Shown here: positions 1 to 9,199 of the stretch, piece after piece
Numbering within the stretch: the first letter of the stretch is position 1
Layout of the letters: every line of letters starts with the position of its first letter
Source of the DNA: Bacillota bacterium
Lineage (GTDB): Bacteria > Bacillota > Dethiobacteria > SKNC01
Assembly (NCBI GenBank): GCA_007121375.1
Contig: SKLX01000036.1
Span: 1 to 33,603, forward strand
Reading direction: 5' to 3'
DNA length: 33,603 bases
Notes under the pieces: generated by a model
Told to the model about the DNA's origin: nothing
The model's database searches: none
The model's input: only the letters and a program-made list of their open reading frames with translations
Position numbers and translations under genes: made by a program

Positions 1-22
1 CCTATAACAGCTAAACTGAGCA

Positions 23-55
23 TTGTTAACCCTATTGATCTATTTTGGTTGACAT
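23..55 (+). promoter_or_regulatory. Putative BirA (biotin repressor) operator overlapping the -35 of the bioY promoter
   Basis: TTGTTAACC (23-31), 15-nt spacer, GGTTGACAT (47-55): near-palindromic and close to the known BirA operator pattern TTGTWAACC-N14/15-GGTTWACAA; lies directly upstream of a BioY-like CDS. Confidence 0.75.
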
Positions 56-77
56 ATTTATAAGGGTGCCTTATTAT
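49..77 (+). promoter_or_regulatory. Sigma-A type promoter of bioY
   Basis: TTGACA (49-54), 17-nt spacer, TATTAT (72-77). Confidence 0.65.
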
Positions 78-105
78 TAAAAAAAAGAAGAACAGGTGAT
101 CTTAC

Positions 106-687
106 ATGAGTTTTACCACCAGGGAAATTACATTTACTGCCGTTTTTACCGCTGTGGCCTCCATTTCCGGCCTATTATTACAGCTAATTCCTTCTGCCCT
201 GGTTCCTTTCAGCCTTTTACCCCTTATAGCCATGCTGGCAGGAAGTATTTTAGGCAGTAAACTGGGAGCATTAAGCATGACCCTCTATATGATCCTGGGT
301 CTGGCAGGAATACCCGTACTTTCCAGGCCTCCTTTTGGCGGTCTATCCTATATATTTCAACCCACCTTTGGATTTATCCTGGGATTTATCCTGTGTGCAT
401 ATACTTCTGGTAAAATACTGGAAAGAAGCCAGGGAAATAATAATTCTTTTCCCCGCTACCTGGCAGCCATGCTCCTGGGCCTTGCCATTTTATATGTCAC
501 GGGATTAGCATACTTATACCTGATACTTCACCTTTACCTGGGTCAAGATATAGGGTTTATTGAGCTTTTAACCCTGGGGTTCTTTCCCTTTATCCTTTTT
601 GACCTGGCCAAAGCTTTAATAGCAGTAAACCTGTCCCGTACCCTGGTCAAAAGGATTAGACCAGCTTCCCTTTCAAAAAACAAGTAA
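106..687 (+). CDS. bioY: BioY family biotin transporter S component
   Basis: 193 aa hydrophobic protein with BioY-like sequence (GSKLGALSMTLYMILGLAGIPVLS, GGLSYIFQPTFGFILGF); BirA-like operator upstream. Confidence 0.85.
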   Translation: MSFTTREITFTAVFTAVASISGLLLQLIPSALVPFSLLPLIAMLAGSILGSKLGALSMTLYMILGLAGIPVLSRPPFGGLSYIFQPTFGFILGFILCAYTSGKILERSQGNNNSFPRYLAAMLLGLAILYVTGLAYLYLILHLYLGQDIGFIELLTLGFFPFILFDLAKALIAVNLSRTLVKRIRPASLSKNK

Positions 688-706
688 TTTGTTAAGGATA
701 GTGCCC

Positions 707-1741
707 TTAGATATCTACCAGGTAGCGGGGATTATCCCGGATATACCCCCTTATGTTTTTAACGGTGGTACGCCTGATCCTTTGTATGGCTTCCCGGCTG
801 TAGAAACCAATATGGGGGGTAATAACCACATCTTCCCGGTGAAGGAGAATGTGGTTTCTAACCACCTTCTGCAATGATTCCTGGGGAACCTCTGGGGAAA
901 ACAACCTTTTTTCTTCCTGTATCAAGTCTTCTCCTTCTAAGACATCTAACCCTGCTCCAGATATGGTCCTTTCCTCCAGGGCAAGAAGGAGGGCTTCCGT
1001 GTCCACCAATTCTCCCCGGGCAGTATTGATAAGGAGGGTGCCCTTCTTCACACTTTTAATATTATCCTTGTTTATCATGTGATAGGTTTTGTCATTTAGG
1101 GGGGCATGCAGAGTTATAACGTCTGAATTCTTAAGGAGAAACTCCAGGGGCACGTAACGAAAGTCCATGATTTCTGCCAGGAAGGACTGCTTTTGAACAT
1201 CATAAGCCAATACCTCCATTCCAAATCCTTTGGCCATGCGGATAACATGAAGGCCAATATGACCTGCTCCAATTACCCCCAGGGTCTTATCTTTGAGATC
1301 AAAACCCTGGAGTCCCTCCAGTTCAAACCTTTCCCTGATGGTGCGGTAATAAGCTTTATGGACATTTCGGGATAAGGCCAAGATAAGGGCAAAGGTATGT
1401 TCCGCCACAGTGTTTTCTCCGTAAAGGGGAACATTGGAAATTAAAATACCCTTGGTTTTACATGCTTCCAGGTCAATATGGTCATAACCCGTAGAACGGG
1501 TAGCAATGAGCTTTAAACTGGTCAGGGCTTTCAGGACTTTCTCCGTTATCCTGGAGTAAACAAAAATAGAAAGAATTTCAGCCTCCTCTATCTTGGACAT
1601 ATATTTGTCCAGGTCTTCCTCTACCAGAGGGGCATCAATAAAAGCCAGGGAAAAATCCTTTCTCAAACTTTTTCGAAAATACTCCTTTTCTTCCTTATCG
1701 GTTTCAAAAAAAACAACTTTTTTCTTCAAGCTTTTACTCAC
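707..1741 (-). CDS. D-isomer specific 2-hydroxyacid dehydrogenase (D-lactate dehydrogenase-like)
   Basis: 344 aa; NAD-binding motif GVIGAGHIGLHVIRMAKGFGMEVLAYD, TLLINTARGELVDTEAL, and VVITPHIGFYS. Confidence 0.85.
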   Translation of the reverse strand: MSKSLKKKVVFFETDKEEKEYFRKSLRKDFSLAFIDAPLVEEDLDKYMSKIEEAEILSIFVYSRITEKVLKALTSLKLIATRSTGYDHIDLEACKTKGILISNVPLYGENTVAEHTFALILALSRNVHKAYYRTIRERFELEGLQGFDLKDKTLGVIGAGHIGLHVIRMAKGFGMEVLAYDVQKQSFLAEIMDFRYVPLEFLLKNSDVITLHAPLNDKTYHMINKDNIKSVKKGTLLINTARGELVDTEALLLALEERTISGAGLDVLEGEDLIQEEKRLFSPEVPQESLQKVVRNHILLHREDVVITPHIGFYSREAIQRIRRTTVKNIRGYIRDNPRYLVDI

Positions 1742-1854
1742 TCCTGACTGGAAGAATAATATCTTTATTATTTTTTCTTTTAAGTTAGGGATTATACGGC
1801 CTTCATGTGGCTAGCGTTTTTCTGATTTAGCTTTATAGTCAGGAAATAAAAAAA

Positions 1855-1873
1855 CTGGTATAGGATATACCAG
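1855..1873 (-). terminator. Rho-independent terminator downstream of rnhA
   Basis: Perfect stem CTGGTATA-tcc-TATACCAG followed by a T-run on the minus strand. Confidence 0.75.
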
Positions 1874-1885
1874 CTTCAGCTATAT

Positions 1886-2329
1886 TTAATCTTCCTTTAA
1901 CTTTTTAATTTCTTGACGGGCCAACTCATCACAACGGTTATTGTAAAAGTTATCGGCATGACCCTTTACTTTTATAAATTTTACCGTATGCTTCCCCGTC
2001 AAGGCTAAAAGTTTTTCCCATAGATCCTTATTTTCTACGGGGGTTTTCTGGACGGTTTTCCAGTTGTTCCCCTTCCATTTTTCCAACCACCCTTTGTTAA
2101 AGGCATTTACCAGGTAAGCACTGTCACTGTACAGGTTGACCCGACAGGGATATTTTAAAGCCTTCAGGGCCTCCACGGCAGCCTTCATTTCCATCCTCTG
2201 GTTGGTGGTCTGCCTTTCGCCCCCTGATATTTCCCTTTTTTTATCCCCGTAAATCAGCACAGCAGCCCATCCCCCCGGACCAGGATTTCCGGAACAGGCC
2301 CCATCGGTATATATTTCTACTTCTTTCAT
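1886..2329 (-). CDS. rnhA: Ribonuclease HI
   Basis: 147 aa; [62 protein letters not shown]. Confidence 0.95.
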   Translation of the reverse strand: MKEVEIYTDGACSGNPGPGGWAAVLIYGDKKREISGGERQTTNQRMEMKAAVEALKALKYPCRVNLYSDSAYLVNAFNKGWLEKWKGNNWKTVQKTPVENKDLWEKLLALTGKHTVKFIKVKGHADNFYNNRCDELARQEIKKLKED

Positions 2330-2467
2330 AATAACAACTTCCTCAAAGAATTTTTTTAGTTAATCAGGATTAGTATATCACATCTGGAAAGGAAGAGGAA
2401 TTGCCCCGGGATAAGAAAAATGTTAATATTACAATTACCATAAAATAATTTATCCGGAGTGGTTTAA

Positions 2468-3748
2468 ATGAAAATTGATATGGAACTGGCCTACGGCAAA
2501 GGGACCCTTCCCTTAAAAATAGAAGGCAGAGTAGAACTTGTAACTCCACCTTCAAAACCTCCAGGAAAAGATCCAGCCAGTATTATAAAAAACCTTTTTA
2601 AAAAGCCCCTGGCTTCACCTCCCCTCAGGGAAATAATAAGGCCCGGCAGTAAAACAGCCCTGGTTGTGTCTGACCACACCCGGGTTACAGGCAGTAAAGT
2701 CTTCCTGCCTTTACTGGTGAAAGAAGTGGAGGAGGCAGGGGTTTCCTCCCGGGATATTACTATTATTATTGCCACGCGTATGCATCGGTCCCTGAAAAGA
2801 GGGGAAATAGAAGATATTGTGGGAAAAGATATTATGGACGCTGTTGAAATAGCAGTCCACGATGCAGAGAAGGAAAGAGACCTGGTTTATGTGGGAACCA
2901 CCTCCCGGGGCACTCCCGTTAAACTAAACAAGCATTACATGGAGGCCCATTTTAAAGTCCTTACGGGAAGCATCGTATACCACTACTTTGCCGGTTTCGG
3001 CGGGGGTAGAAAAAGTATAATACCGGGGATAGCTTCCCGGGATACCATCCTGGCCAACCACATGCTGGTTTTTGACCCTGCCAGGGAGGGAGTTCATCCC
3101 AAAGTTTATCCGGGATCTTTGGAAGGAAACCCGGTCCATGAAGATATGCTGGAGTCCACCCACCTGGCTCCCCCTGATTTTATACTGAACACTATCCTGG
3201 ACATTAAAGGCCATATAGTGGACGGAGTGGGGGGAAACTATGAAAGAGCCCATCTGGCCGGATGCCATAAGGCAAAAGAAACATTTTCTGCACCCATAAA
3301 GGAAAAAGCTGACCTGGTAATAGCCAGCTGCGGAGGACACCCTAAAGACCTGAATATGATTCAGATCCAAAAAACCCTCTTCAATGTTTCCCGGGCAGTT
3401 AAAGAAGGGGGAACCATAATTCTCCTGGCAGAATGTTCAGGAGGAATGGGGTCAGACCGTTTTCTTCACTGGTTTGATTACCCTGACCCGGGCAAGGCAG
3501 AAAAAGTTCTTCGCAAAAAGTTTGAGCTGAACGGGTTTACCGCCCTGTCTGTTATGAATATATGCCGTAAGAACCAGGTAATTTTTCTGTCTCAACTCCC
3601 CGATGAAACAGTACGGAAAATGGGAATGGAACCGGCTAAAAATTTGGAGGAAGCTTTACAGAAAAGTAAAAACAACCAGAATAAAGCTTCCCTGACCTAT
3701 ATTATACCCTGGGGAAGCACCACCGTGCCTTTAATGACCGGTATATAA
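2468..3748 (+). CDS. LarA/DUF2088 family protein (nickel-dependent lactate racemase-like)
   Basis: 426 aa; VVSDHTR, HR motif in ATRMHRSL, GSIVYHYFAGFGGGRKSIIPGIAS, typical of the LarA fold family. Confidence 0.8.
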   Translation: MKIDMELAYGKGTLPLKIEGRVELVTPPSKPPGKDPASIIKNLFKKPLASPPLREIIRPGSKTALVVSDHTRVTGSKVFLPLLVKEVEEAGVSSRDITIIIATRMHRSLKRGEIEDIVGKDIMDAVEIAVHDAEKERDLVYVGTTSRGTPVKLNKHYMEAHFKVLTGSIVYHYFAGFGGGRKSIIPGIASRDTILANHMLVFDPAREGVHPKVYPGSLEGNPVHEDMLESTHLAPPDFILNTILDIKGHIVDGVGGNYERAHLAGCHKAKETFSAPIKEKADLVIASCGGHPKDLNMIQIQKTLFNVSRAVKEGGTIILLAECSGGMGSDRFLHWFDYPDPGKAEKVLRKKFELNGFTALSVMNICRKNQVIFLSQLPDETVRKMGMEPAKNLEEALQKSKNNQNKASLTYIIPWGSTTVPLMTGI

Positions 3749-3807
3749 ATTTTATTTAATCTCCATGGAAGTTAGTTAATATTTAAAAAACTACCAATGT
3801 TTTTTTA

Positions 3808-3836
3808 ACCCCCTTTAATCAAGGGGGTTTTGTTTT
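3808..3836 (+). terminator. Rho-independent terminator after the larA-like gene
   Basis: AACCCCCTT-taatc-AAGGGGGTTTTGTTTT. Confidence 0.8.
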
Positions 3837-3936
3837 ACATATATATGTTCAGGTATATAAAATTTTACCATGTATAATAATTCTTGTATATTAAAAAAAT
3901 ACAATTTAAGCCTTTATCTATTAAAAGGAGAAGAAT

Positions 3937-5556
3937 ATGCTAAAGCACTTTTATAAAAGGATTAAAAGATATATGGTACCCCTGAACAAAGGTCCGGGAG
4001 AAAAGAGTTACCTAAAAAATGAATCCTCCTTTCTTCCTACTAAAAACCTGCAGGAAAGGGTCAAACAAATCAAAGATACCTTTGCCCCCTCCGATGACTT
4101 AATTATAAGGGATATAACCTTTGGTTCAGAACTTCAAATAAATGGCACCCTGATATATATTGATGGACTGGTTGATAAATCCATACTGAACAATAGTATT
4201 TTAAGGCCCCTTTTGATTGAATCCCGGGAAGTAAAACCTAGTAAAGGGTATACCAGGGAAAACATATATCGGCGCCTTCACAGGGAAATTCTGACTACCA
4301 ATGAAATTGAGGAAACCAACCAGATTTCCCTGGTTATAGATAAAATTTTAACGGGGGAAACAGCCCTTATTATAGAAGGCCAGGAACAAATGATGATCTT
4401 CGGTGACACCCGGGGGTGGAAGGACAGGGAAATAATCGACCCGGAAAATGAAACGGTTCTAAGGGGCCCCCGGGAGGGTTTCACCGAATCCTTCCGGGAT
4501 AATACTGCCCTTATCCGGCGCAGGATCAAGGACCCCCGTTTGTTTTTCGATTCCATGAAAATAGGTAAAATCACCAGGACAGAAGTATCCCTGGTTTATA
4601 TAAAGGGACTGGCCAACGATAAAATAGTGAAAGAAGCAAGACAAAGGCTTCAAAGAATAGATATTGATGGAATACTGGAGTCTGCCTACCTGGAGGAATT
4701 TATTGAAGACTGCCCCTGGTCCCTTTTTCCTCAAATTGAACACACGGAAAGGCCCGACAAGGCTGCGGCTGCCCTCCTGGAGGGGAGAATAATTATAATT
4801 ACCGACAACACCCCTATAACTTTAATCATACCCATCACTTTTTTCCAGTTCATGCAGGCCGCTGAAGATTACTACGACCGCCCCTTTATAGGGGCTACTC
4901 TCCTCCGCTGGCTCAGGCTATTTGCCGTAAACGTTTCCTTAATTTTTCCCGCCTTTTATGTGGCCATTACAACCTTTCACCAGGAAATGATCCCCGGGCC
5001 CCTTTTAATTAGTCTGGCGGCCACCCGGGAAGGAGTCCCCTTCCCGTTAGTTGTAGAAGTTTTGGGGCTAGAGTTTTCCTTTGAAGTCCTCAGGGAAGCA
5101 GGAGTTAAGCTTCCCCGGCCCCTGGGCCAGGCCCTGAGTATTGTAGGAGCCCTGATCCTGGGAGACGCCGCCATCAGGGCCGGGCTGGTTTCCCCGGCTA
5201 TTGTCATTGTAGTAGCCATGACAGCCATAACCTCCTTTGTAATTCCTGCCTTCAGCATGGGCTATGCCTTAAGGCTGTTAAGGTTTCCCCTGGCCTTACT
5301 GGGAGCCTCCCTGGGCCTTTACGGGGTAATGTTAGGGCTCCTGGGAATTTTAATCCACGTTACCTCTTTGCGTTCCTTTGGAGTACCCTACCTGGCTCCC
5401 CTGGCTCCCCGGCACCTGGAAGACGCTAAAGACATCTTTATCCGCCTACCCCACAGGCTCATCCAAAAAAGACCCTGGATTGCCCGTTCCTACGACCTTA
5501 TCCGGAGGGAGCCAGTGGATATGGACAAAAAACCTGACCCGGGAAAAAAGGGTTAA
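3937..5556 (+). CDS. gerKA: Spore germination protein GerKA/GerAA family (A subunit)
   Basis: 539 aa; GerA-family sequence (ALLEGRIIIITDNTP, PRPLGQALSIVGALILGDAAIRAGLVSP, PYLAPLAP). Confidence 0.9.
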   Translation: MLKHFYKRIKRYMVPLNKGPGEKSYLKNESSFLPTKNLQERVKQIKDTFAPSDDLIIRDITFGSELQINGTLIYIDGLVDKSILNNSILRPLLIESREVKPSKGYTRENIYRRLHREILTTNEIEETNQISLVIDKILTGETALIIEGQEQMMIFGDTRGWKDREIIDPENETVLRGPREGFTESFRDNTALIRRRIKDPRLFFDSMKIGKITRTEVSLVYIKGLANDKIVKEARQRLQRIDIDGILESAYLEEFIEDCPWSLFPQIEHTERPDKAAAALLEGRIIIITDNTPITLIIPITFFQFMQAAEDYYDRPFIGATLLRWLRLFAVNVSLIFPAFYVAITTFHQEMIPGPLLISLAATREGVPFPLVVEVLGLEFSFEVLREAGVKLPRPLGQALSIVGALILGDAAIRAGLVSPAIVIVVAMTAITSFVIPAFSMGYALRLLRFPLALLGASLGLYGVMLGLLGILIHVTSLRSFGVPYLAPLAPRHLEDAKDIFIRLPHRLIQKRPWIARSYDLIRREPVDMDKKPDPGKKG

Positions 5557-5571
5557 GAAGGGAGGAATCTA

Positions 5572-6672
5572 ATGCTGGAACAGGGTATAATATCACCCCG
5601 CCAGGCCATGGAACTTATGGTCACCACCATTATAGCCACAATAATACTTTTTGTGCCTAATTTTACCGCCAGGGAAGCTTTGCAGGATGCCTGGATTTCT
5701 GTAGTTATAGCCACCCTGGCCGGCATTATGCTGGCCTTCCTGGTTACTACCCTGGGAATGCGCTTCCCCAATCAAACCATGATCCAGTACAGCCAGGACC
5801 TCCTGGGAAAGTTTTTGGGAAAAGGAATTGGCCTTTTATATATCTGGTTTTACCTTCACATAAACGCTATAATCATTAGAGAATTTGGAGAATTTATGAA
5901 AACAGCCTTTATGCCCGACACCCCCTTAATTGTTTTTACTGTTACCATTGTTCTCCTGGCTGCCTTTGCCGTCAGGGGTGGTTTGGAAGTAATCGCCAGA
6001 ATGAACGAATGGCTCCTGTTATTATTTCTATTTACCTTTATCATTATTTCTTTCCTGGCTCTGGGTGAAATTGACCTGAACAATTTCAAGCCGGTAGCTG
6101 AACATAACCTTCTCCCCCTTCTCCGGGGAGCCTTTGCTCCTACCAGCTGGATGGGGGAGATTGTAGCTATTACCATGGTTATCCCATACATAAACCAGCC
6201 GGGAAAAAGCAGGCGTTATGGGGTAGGTGCAGTTATCCTGGTGGGCCTGCTTCTCCTCCTCTCCATTTTTACTTCCGTCGGCGTCCTGGGTGCCCCCAGC
6301 ACAGCTAAATTTCAGTTCCCCTTATTGGAAATGGTGAGGTTAATCAATATTGCTGAATTCATAGAGCGTATTGACGCCCTGGTTATGGTTACCTGGGTTG
6401 CTGGAGTATATATTAAAATTTCCGTATTTTTTTACGTTGCCGTCCTTGCCATCAGCCAGTGGACCCAAATCCAGGACTACAAACCTGTAACCTTTCCTGT
6501 AGGAGTAATACTAACAGCCTTTTCCCTCCTCATTTTTGAAAATACGGTAGAGCTGGCTGATTTTCTTTCTCAAACTTTTCCTTCCTATGCCCTTTACCTT
6601 TTTGAAGGAGGTATACCCCTGCTCCTTTTAATAACTGCCCTGATTACTGGAAAAAGGGGAGAAAAAAACTGA
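5572..6672 (+). CDS. gerKB: Spore germination permease GerKB/GerAB family (B subunit)
   Basis: 366 aa, multi-TM, follows the A subunit; overlaps the C-subunit start. Confidence 0.88.
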   Translation: MLEQGIISPRQAMELMVTTIIATIILFVPNFTAREALQDAWISVVIATLAGIMLAFLVTTLGMRFPNQTMIQYSQDLLGKFLGKGIGLLYIWFYLHINAIIIREFGEFMKTAFMPDTPLIVFTVTIVLLAAFAVRGGLEVIARMNEWLLLLFLFTFIIISFLALGEIDLNNFKPVAEHNLLPLLRGAFAPTSWMGEIVAITMVIPYINQPGKSRRYGVGAVILVGLLLLLSIFTSVGVLGAPSTAKFQFPLLEMVRLINIAEFIERIDALVMVTWVAGVYIKISVFFYVAVLAISQWTQIQDYKPVTFPVGVILTAFSLLIFENTVELADFLSQTFPSYALYLFEGGIPLLLLITALITGKRGEKN

Positions 6673-7898
6673 TGAGAAAAACTGTAACCCTTATCCTGGT
6701 ATTTTTCCTTTGCCTGACCTCTTCCAGTTGTTGGGACCGGCGAGAAATTGATGAAATTGGTATAGTAACCTATATGGCCGTAGATTACGACCTGGAAAAA
6801 GAAAAATACCTCTTAACCAGCTGTATAATTAGGCCGGCAGAGGTGGCCATGGGCTTAGAAGAAGGGTTGCCGGGAAGAAGAGGCCCCAATTATTGTATAA
6901 CTTCCATGGGAGACTCTATTTTTCAAGCCAATAAAAGACACCAGCTGCGCTCTCCCCGCACCGTCTTCCACGGTCATACCGTTATAGTGGCAATTGGAGA
7001 AGAGACGGCCAGGCAGGGGTTAAAAAAGGTGGTAGACTACCTTAGCAGGGAAGTTGAACTCCGCTTAAACTTGTGGATTGCCGTGGTAGAAGGGGATGGT
7101 AAAGACCTGTGTCTCCATGCCCAATTTGAGGAACTCCTTTCTTCAGAAATTACCCAAATCATACTGCGCCAGAGGAAATTTTCCCTGATCTATGATTCAA
7201 GCCTTAAGGAGGTCCTGGACAGCTTGAACTCCCAGGGAATAGAACCGGTCCTTACCAAACTGGAGATTATAGAAGACCCCCTGAAGCCAGAAGAAATCCA
7301 GGACCCATTAGGAATTGTAGAAGAAGAAGGAAAAGAAAAAGAAGATCTAAAAAGAGAAGTAGTACAGGTAAGGGGGGCTGCCTACTTTAAGGGAGACAGC
7401 CTGGCAGGATTTTTAGATGAAAAGGAAACCAATGGCCTTTTATGGCTCCAGGATAAAATGGGAGAAGTTACCCTGGTAATTAAAGATCCTCCAGGAACTC
7501 CGGGCCGTTTTACCGTGGATAAAATAAAAGGAAGGGCTGAAACAAAACCCCTTGTGGAGGGTGAAGACATGACCTTCCTGGTTAAAGTAAAAAGTGAAGG
7601 AAACCTGATAGATTATATAGGGGAAGAAGATTTCGTTGAGCCGGAAATAATTAATATTTTAGAAGACAAACTCTCCAAAATCATTAAAGATGAAATTCTT
7701 ACCGTGGTAAATACAGCCCAGGAGCAGGAAACAGATTTTTTAGGCCTGGGCCGGGAACTACACCGAAACAACCCGGAAACATGGAAGAAGGTTAAAGAAA
7801 ACTGGGAAGAAATTTTCCCCCAGGTTAAAGTAGAAGTTGAAGTGGACACTGCCATTCGAAGAATAGGCCTTACCACAGAACCTCCTGATTATAATTAG
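6672..7898 (+). CDS. gerKC: Ger(x)C family spore germination lipoprotein (C subunit)
   Basis: 408 aa; lipobox-like signal (LTSSSCWDRREIDEIGIV) with the WDxREI motif typical of GerAC proteins. Confidence 0.9.
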   Translation: MRKTVTLILVFFLCLTSSSCWDRREIDEIGIVTYMAVDYDLEKEKYLLTSCIIRPAEVAMGLEEGLPGRRGPNYCITSMGDSIFQANKRHQLRSPRTVFHGHTVIVAIGEETARQGLKKVVDYLSREVELRLNLWIAVVEGDGKDLCLHAQFEELLSSEITQIILRQRKFSLIYDSSLKEVLDSLNSQGIEPVLTKLEIIEDPLKPEEIQDPLGIVEEEGKEKEDLKREVVQVRGAAYFKGDSLAGFLDEKETNGLLWLQDKMGEVTLVIKDPPGTPGRFTVDKIKGRAETKPLVEGEDMTFLVKVKSEGNLIDYIGEEDFVEPEIINILEDKLSKIIKDEILTVVNTAQEQETDFLGLGRELHRNNPETWKKVKENWEEIFPQVKVEVEVDTAIRRIGLTTEPPDYN

Positions 7899-7917
7899 TT
7901 TTTGAAGGAGAGGCTTA

Positions 7918-8124
7918 ATGATGCTTTTTCTGGTTATAATTCCCCTGGTTTTAATAACCTATCTAGAAGGAAAACCCCTGATTGAAGGCAAAAAATGGAG
8001 AGAGCTGGCAGTTTTTACCTTCCTCATGGCCCTGGGAGCATACCTGAGCATTGGCCAGACAGTTGGTTTTACAATTCCCAACCCTACTCCCCTTCTGGAA
8101 AGGATATTCCGGGTGGAATTTTAA
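7918..8124 (+). CDS. Small membrane protein at the end of the gerK operon, candidate germinant-receptor D-subunit
   Basis: 68 aa with two hydrophobic segments; RBS-like GAAGGAG upstream; 19 nt after gerKC. Its 3' part is duplicated at 10949-11115. Confidence 0.6.
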   Translation: MMLFLVIIPLVLITYLEGKPLIEGKKWRELAVFTFLMALGAYLSIGQTVGFTIPNPTPLLERIFRVEF

Positions 8125-8139
8125 AAGACAATCATGCCC
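7958..8139 (+). repeat. Left copy of a 182-bp direct repeat flanking an accessory island
   Basis: Aligned by hand to 10949-11130 at a constant offset of 2991 with no gaps; mismatches at 7977, 7981, 7991, 8038, 8039, 8077, 8137. Confidence 0.95.
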
Positions 8140-8200
8140 GGAGATTCTTCCACCTGCCTTGCGGCAGTTTCCAGAATCTCCTAAAAGGGGTCAGTCCCCT
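8140..8200. repeat. Two adjacent hairpins (REP/IS-end-like) immediately after the left repeat
   Basis: GGAGATTCT (8140-8148) pairs AGAATCTCC (8173-8181), enclosing CTGCC-ttgc-GGCAG (8154-8167); then AGGGG-tcagt-CCCCT (8186-8200). Confidence 0.7.
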
Positions 8201-8202
8201 AG

Positions 8203-8439
8203 TGCTACAGCCAAGAAACGGTACTTAAGTACAAAATAGCCCTCAACCAGTTCTTCTCATTTTCTGAAAAAGAAATTATGCAGGTTACTCCCCGGGACGT
8301 TAAGGGGTGGAAGGTTAGCTTAATGAAAAAGGGTTTAAAGCCCAGGAGTTCACAGCTGAAATTGTCAGCCCTAAAAAGCTTTTATGCATTTTTGTTGGAA
8401 GAAGAAATCCTGGACTATGATCCTAAAGTTGTTGTCTGA
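8203..8439 (+). pseudogene. Tyrosine recombinase fragment A, N-terminal SAM-like core-binding domain
   Basis: Start-less open frame [75 protein letters not shown] then TGA; typical phage integrase N-domain. Confidence 0.7.
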
Positions 8440-9199
8440 GAGGAGCGTAGAAAGCCAGTACCTTTTCCCCAATCCGAGGGGGAACCCATTGAGCCGTATG
8501 CGGGTGGAGCAGATATTTAAAAAGTACAGCGAACAATTGGGGTTTGATTTTAAGATAACCCCCCATGTTATGAGGCACACCTTTGCTACCCATCTGGTTG
8601 AAAAAGGTATGGATCTTAGATACGTTCAGGAGCTTTTGGGTCATAAAAAGATTAACTCCACCGGGATTTATACCAACCCCAGCGAAGAGTACAGAAAAGG
8701 GAGGGTTATAATGGTGGATAAATACTGGGTGCTAAAAAACGACAGCATAGACAAAGAGTCCTTGGAGATAGTAAATGATTACCTGCTAAGCAAGAAAGCT
8801 GCTAAGTTAGCAGAAACTACAGTAACAAGAAGTAAAAGGGAAATAGAAATCTTTTTGCTGGACTGTGGAAAGCCCATCAAAGAATTAACAAAAGAGGATG
8901 TGTTAAGCTATATTAATACTTCCATGAAAGGCCTGAAGGAAAAGTCGGTCAGGTGTAAAATATCCTTTTTGGATTGCCTTTTTAAATTCTGCCTGTTTGA
9001 AGGACACATTGATAAAAAGCTGATAAAAAGCCGCTGGAAACCGAAGTTGCCGAAATCTCTGCCAAAATATCTGGAAAAACAGGAGCAGGCCAAGTTAAAG
9101 CTAAAAGCAAATGAAGCGGGGCTGCGAAATGAGTTAATATATGAGCTCTTCCGCTCCACGGGCTGTCGACGCAGCGAAATATGGGGGCTGAGGCGGTGA
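8384..9199 (+). pseudogene. Permuted tyrosine recombinase ORF: C-terminal catalytic part of recombinase A fused in frame to N-domain and box I of recombinase B
   Basis: [43 protein letters not shown] (HxxR, LGH, Tyr), then an N-domain (from ATG 8711) and box I-like [15 protein letters not shown] before the stop. Confidence 0.75.

Noticed and set aside
3840-3936. Sigma-G promoter upstream of gerKA
   Set aside because: Expected for a germination operon, but no convincing -35/-10 pair with correct spacing was found by eye.
7995-8239. Plus-strand ORFs 7995-8228 and 8051-8239
   Set aside because: Alternative frames of the small germination ORF running into the hairpin region.
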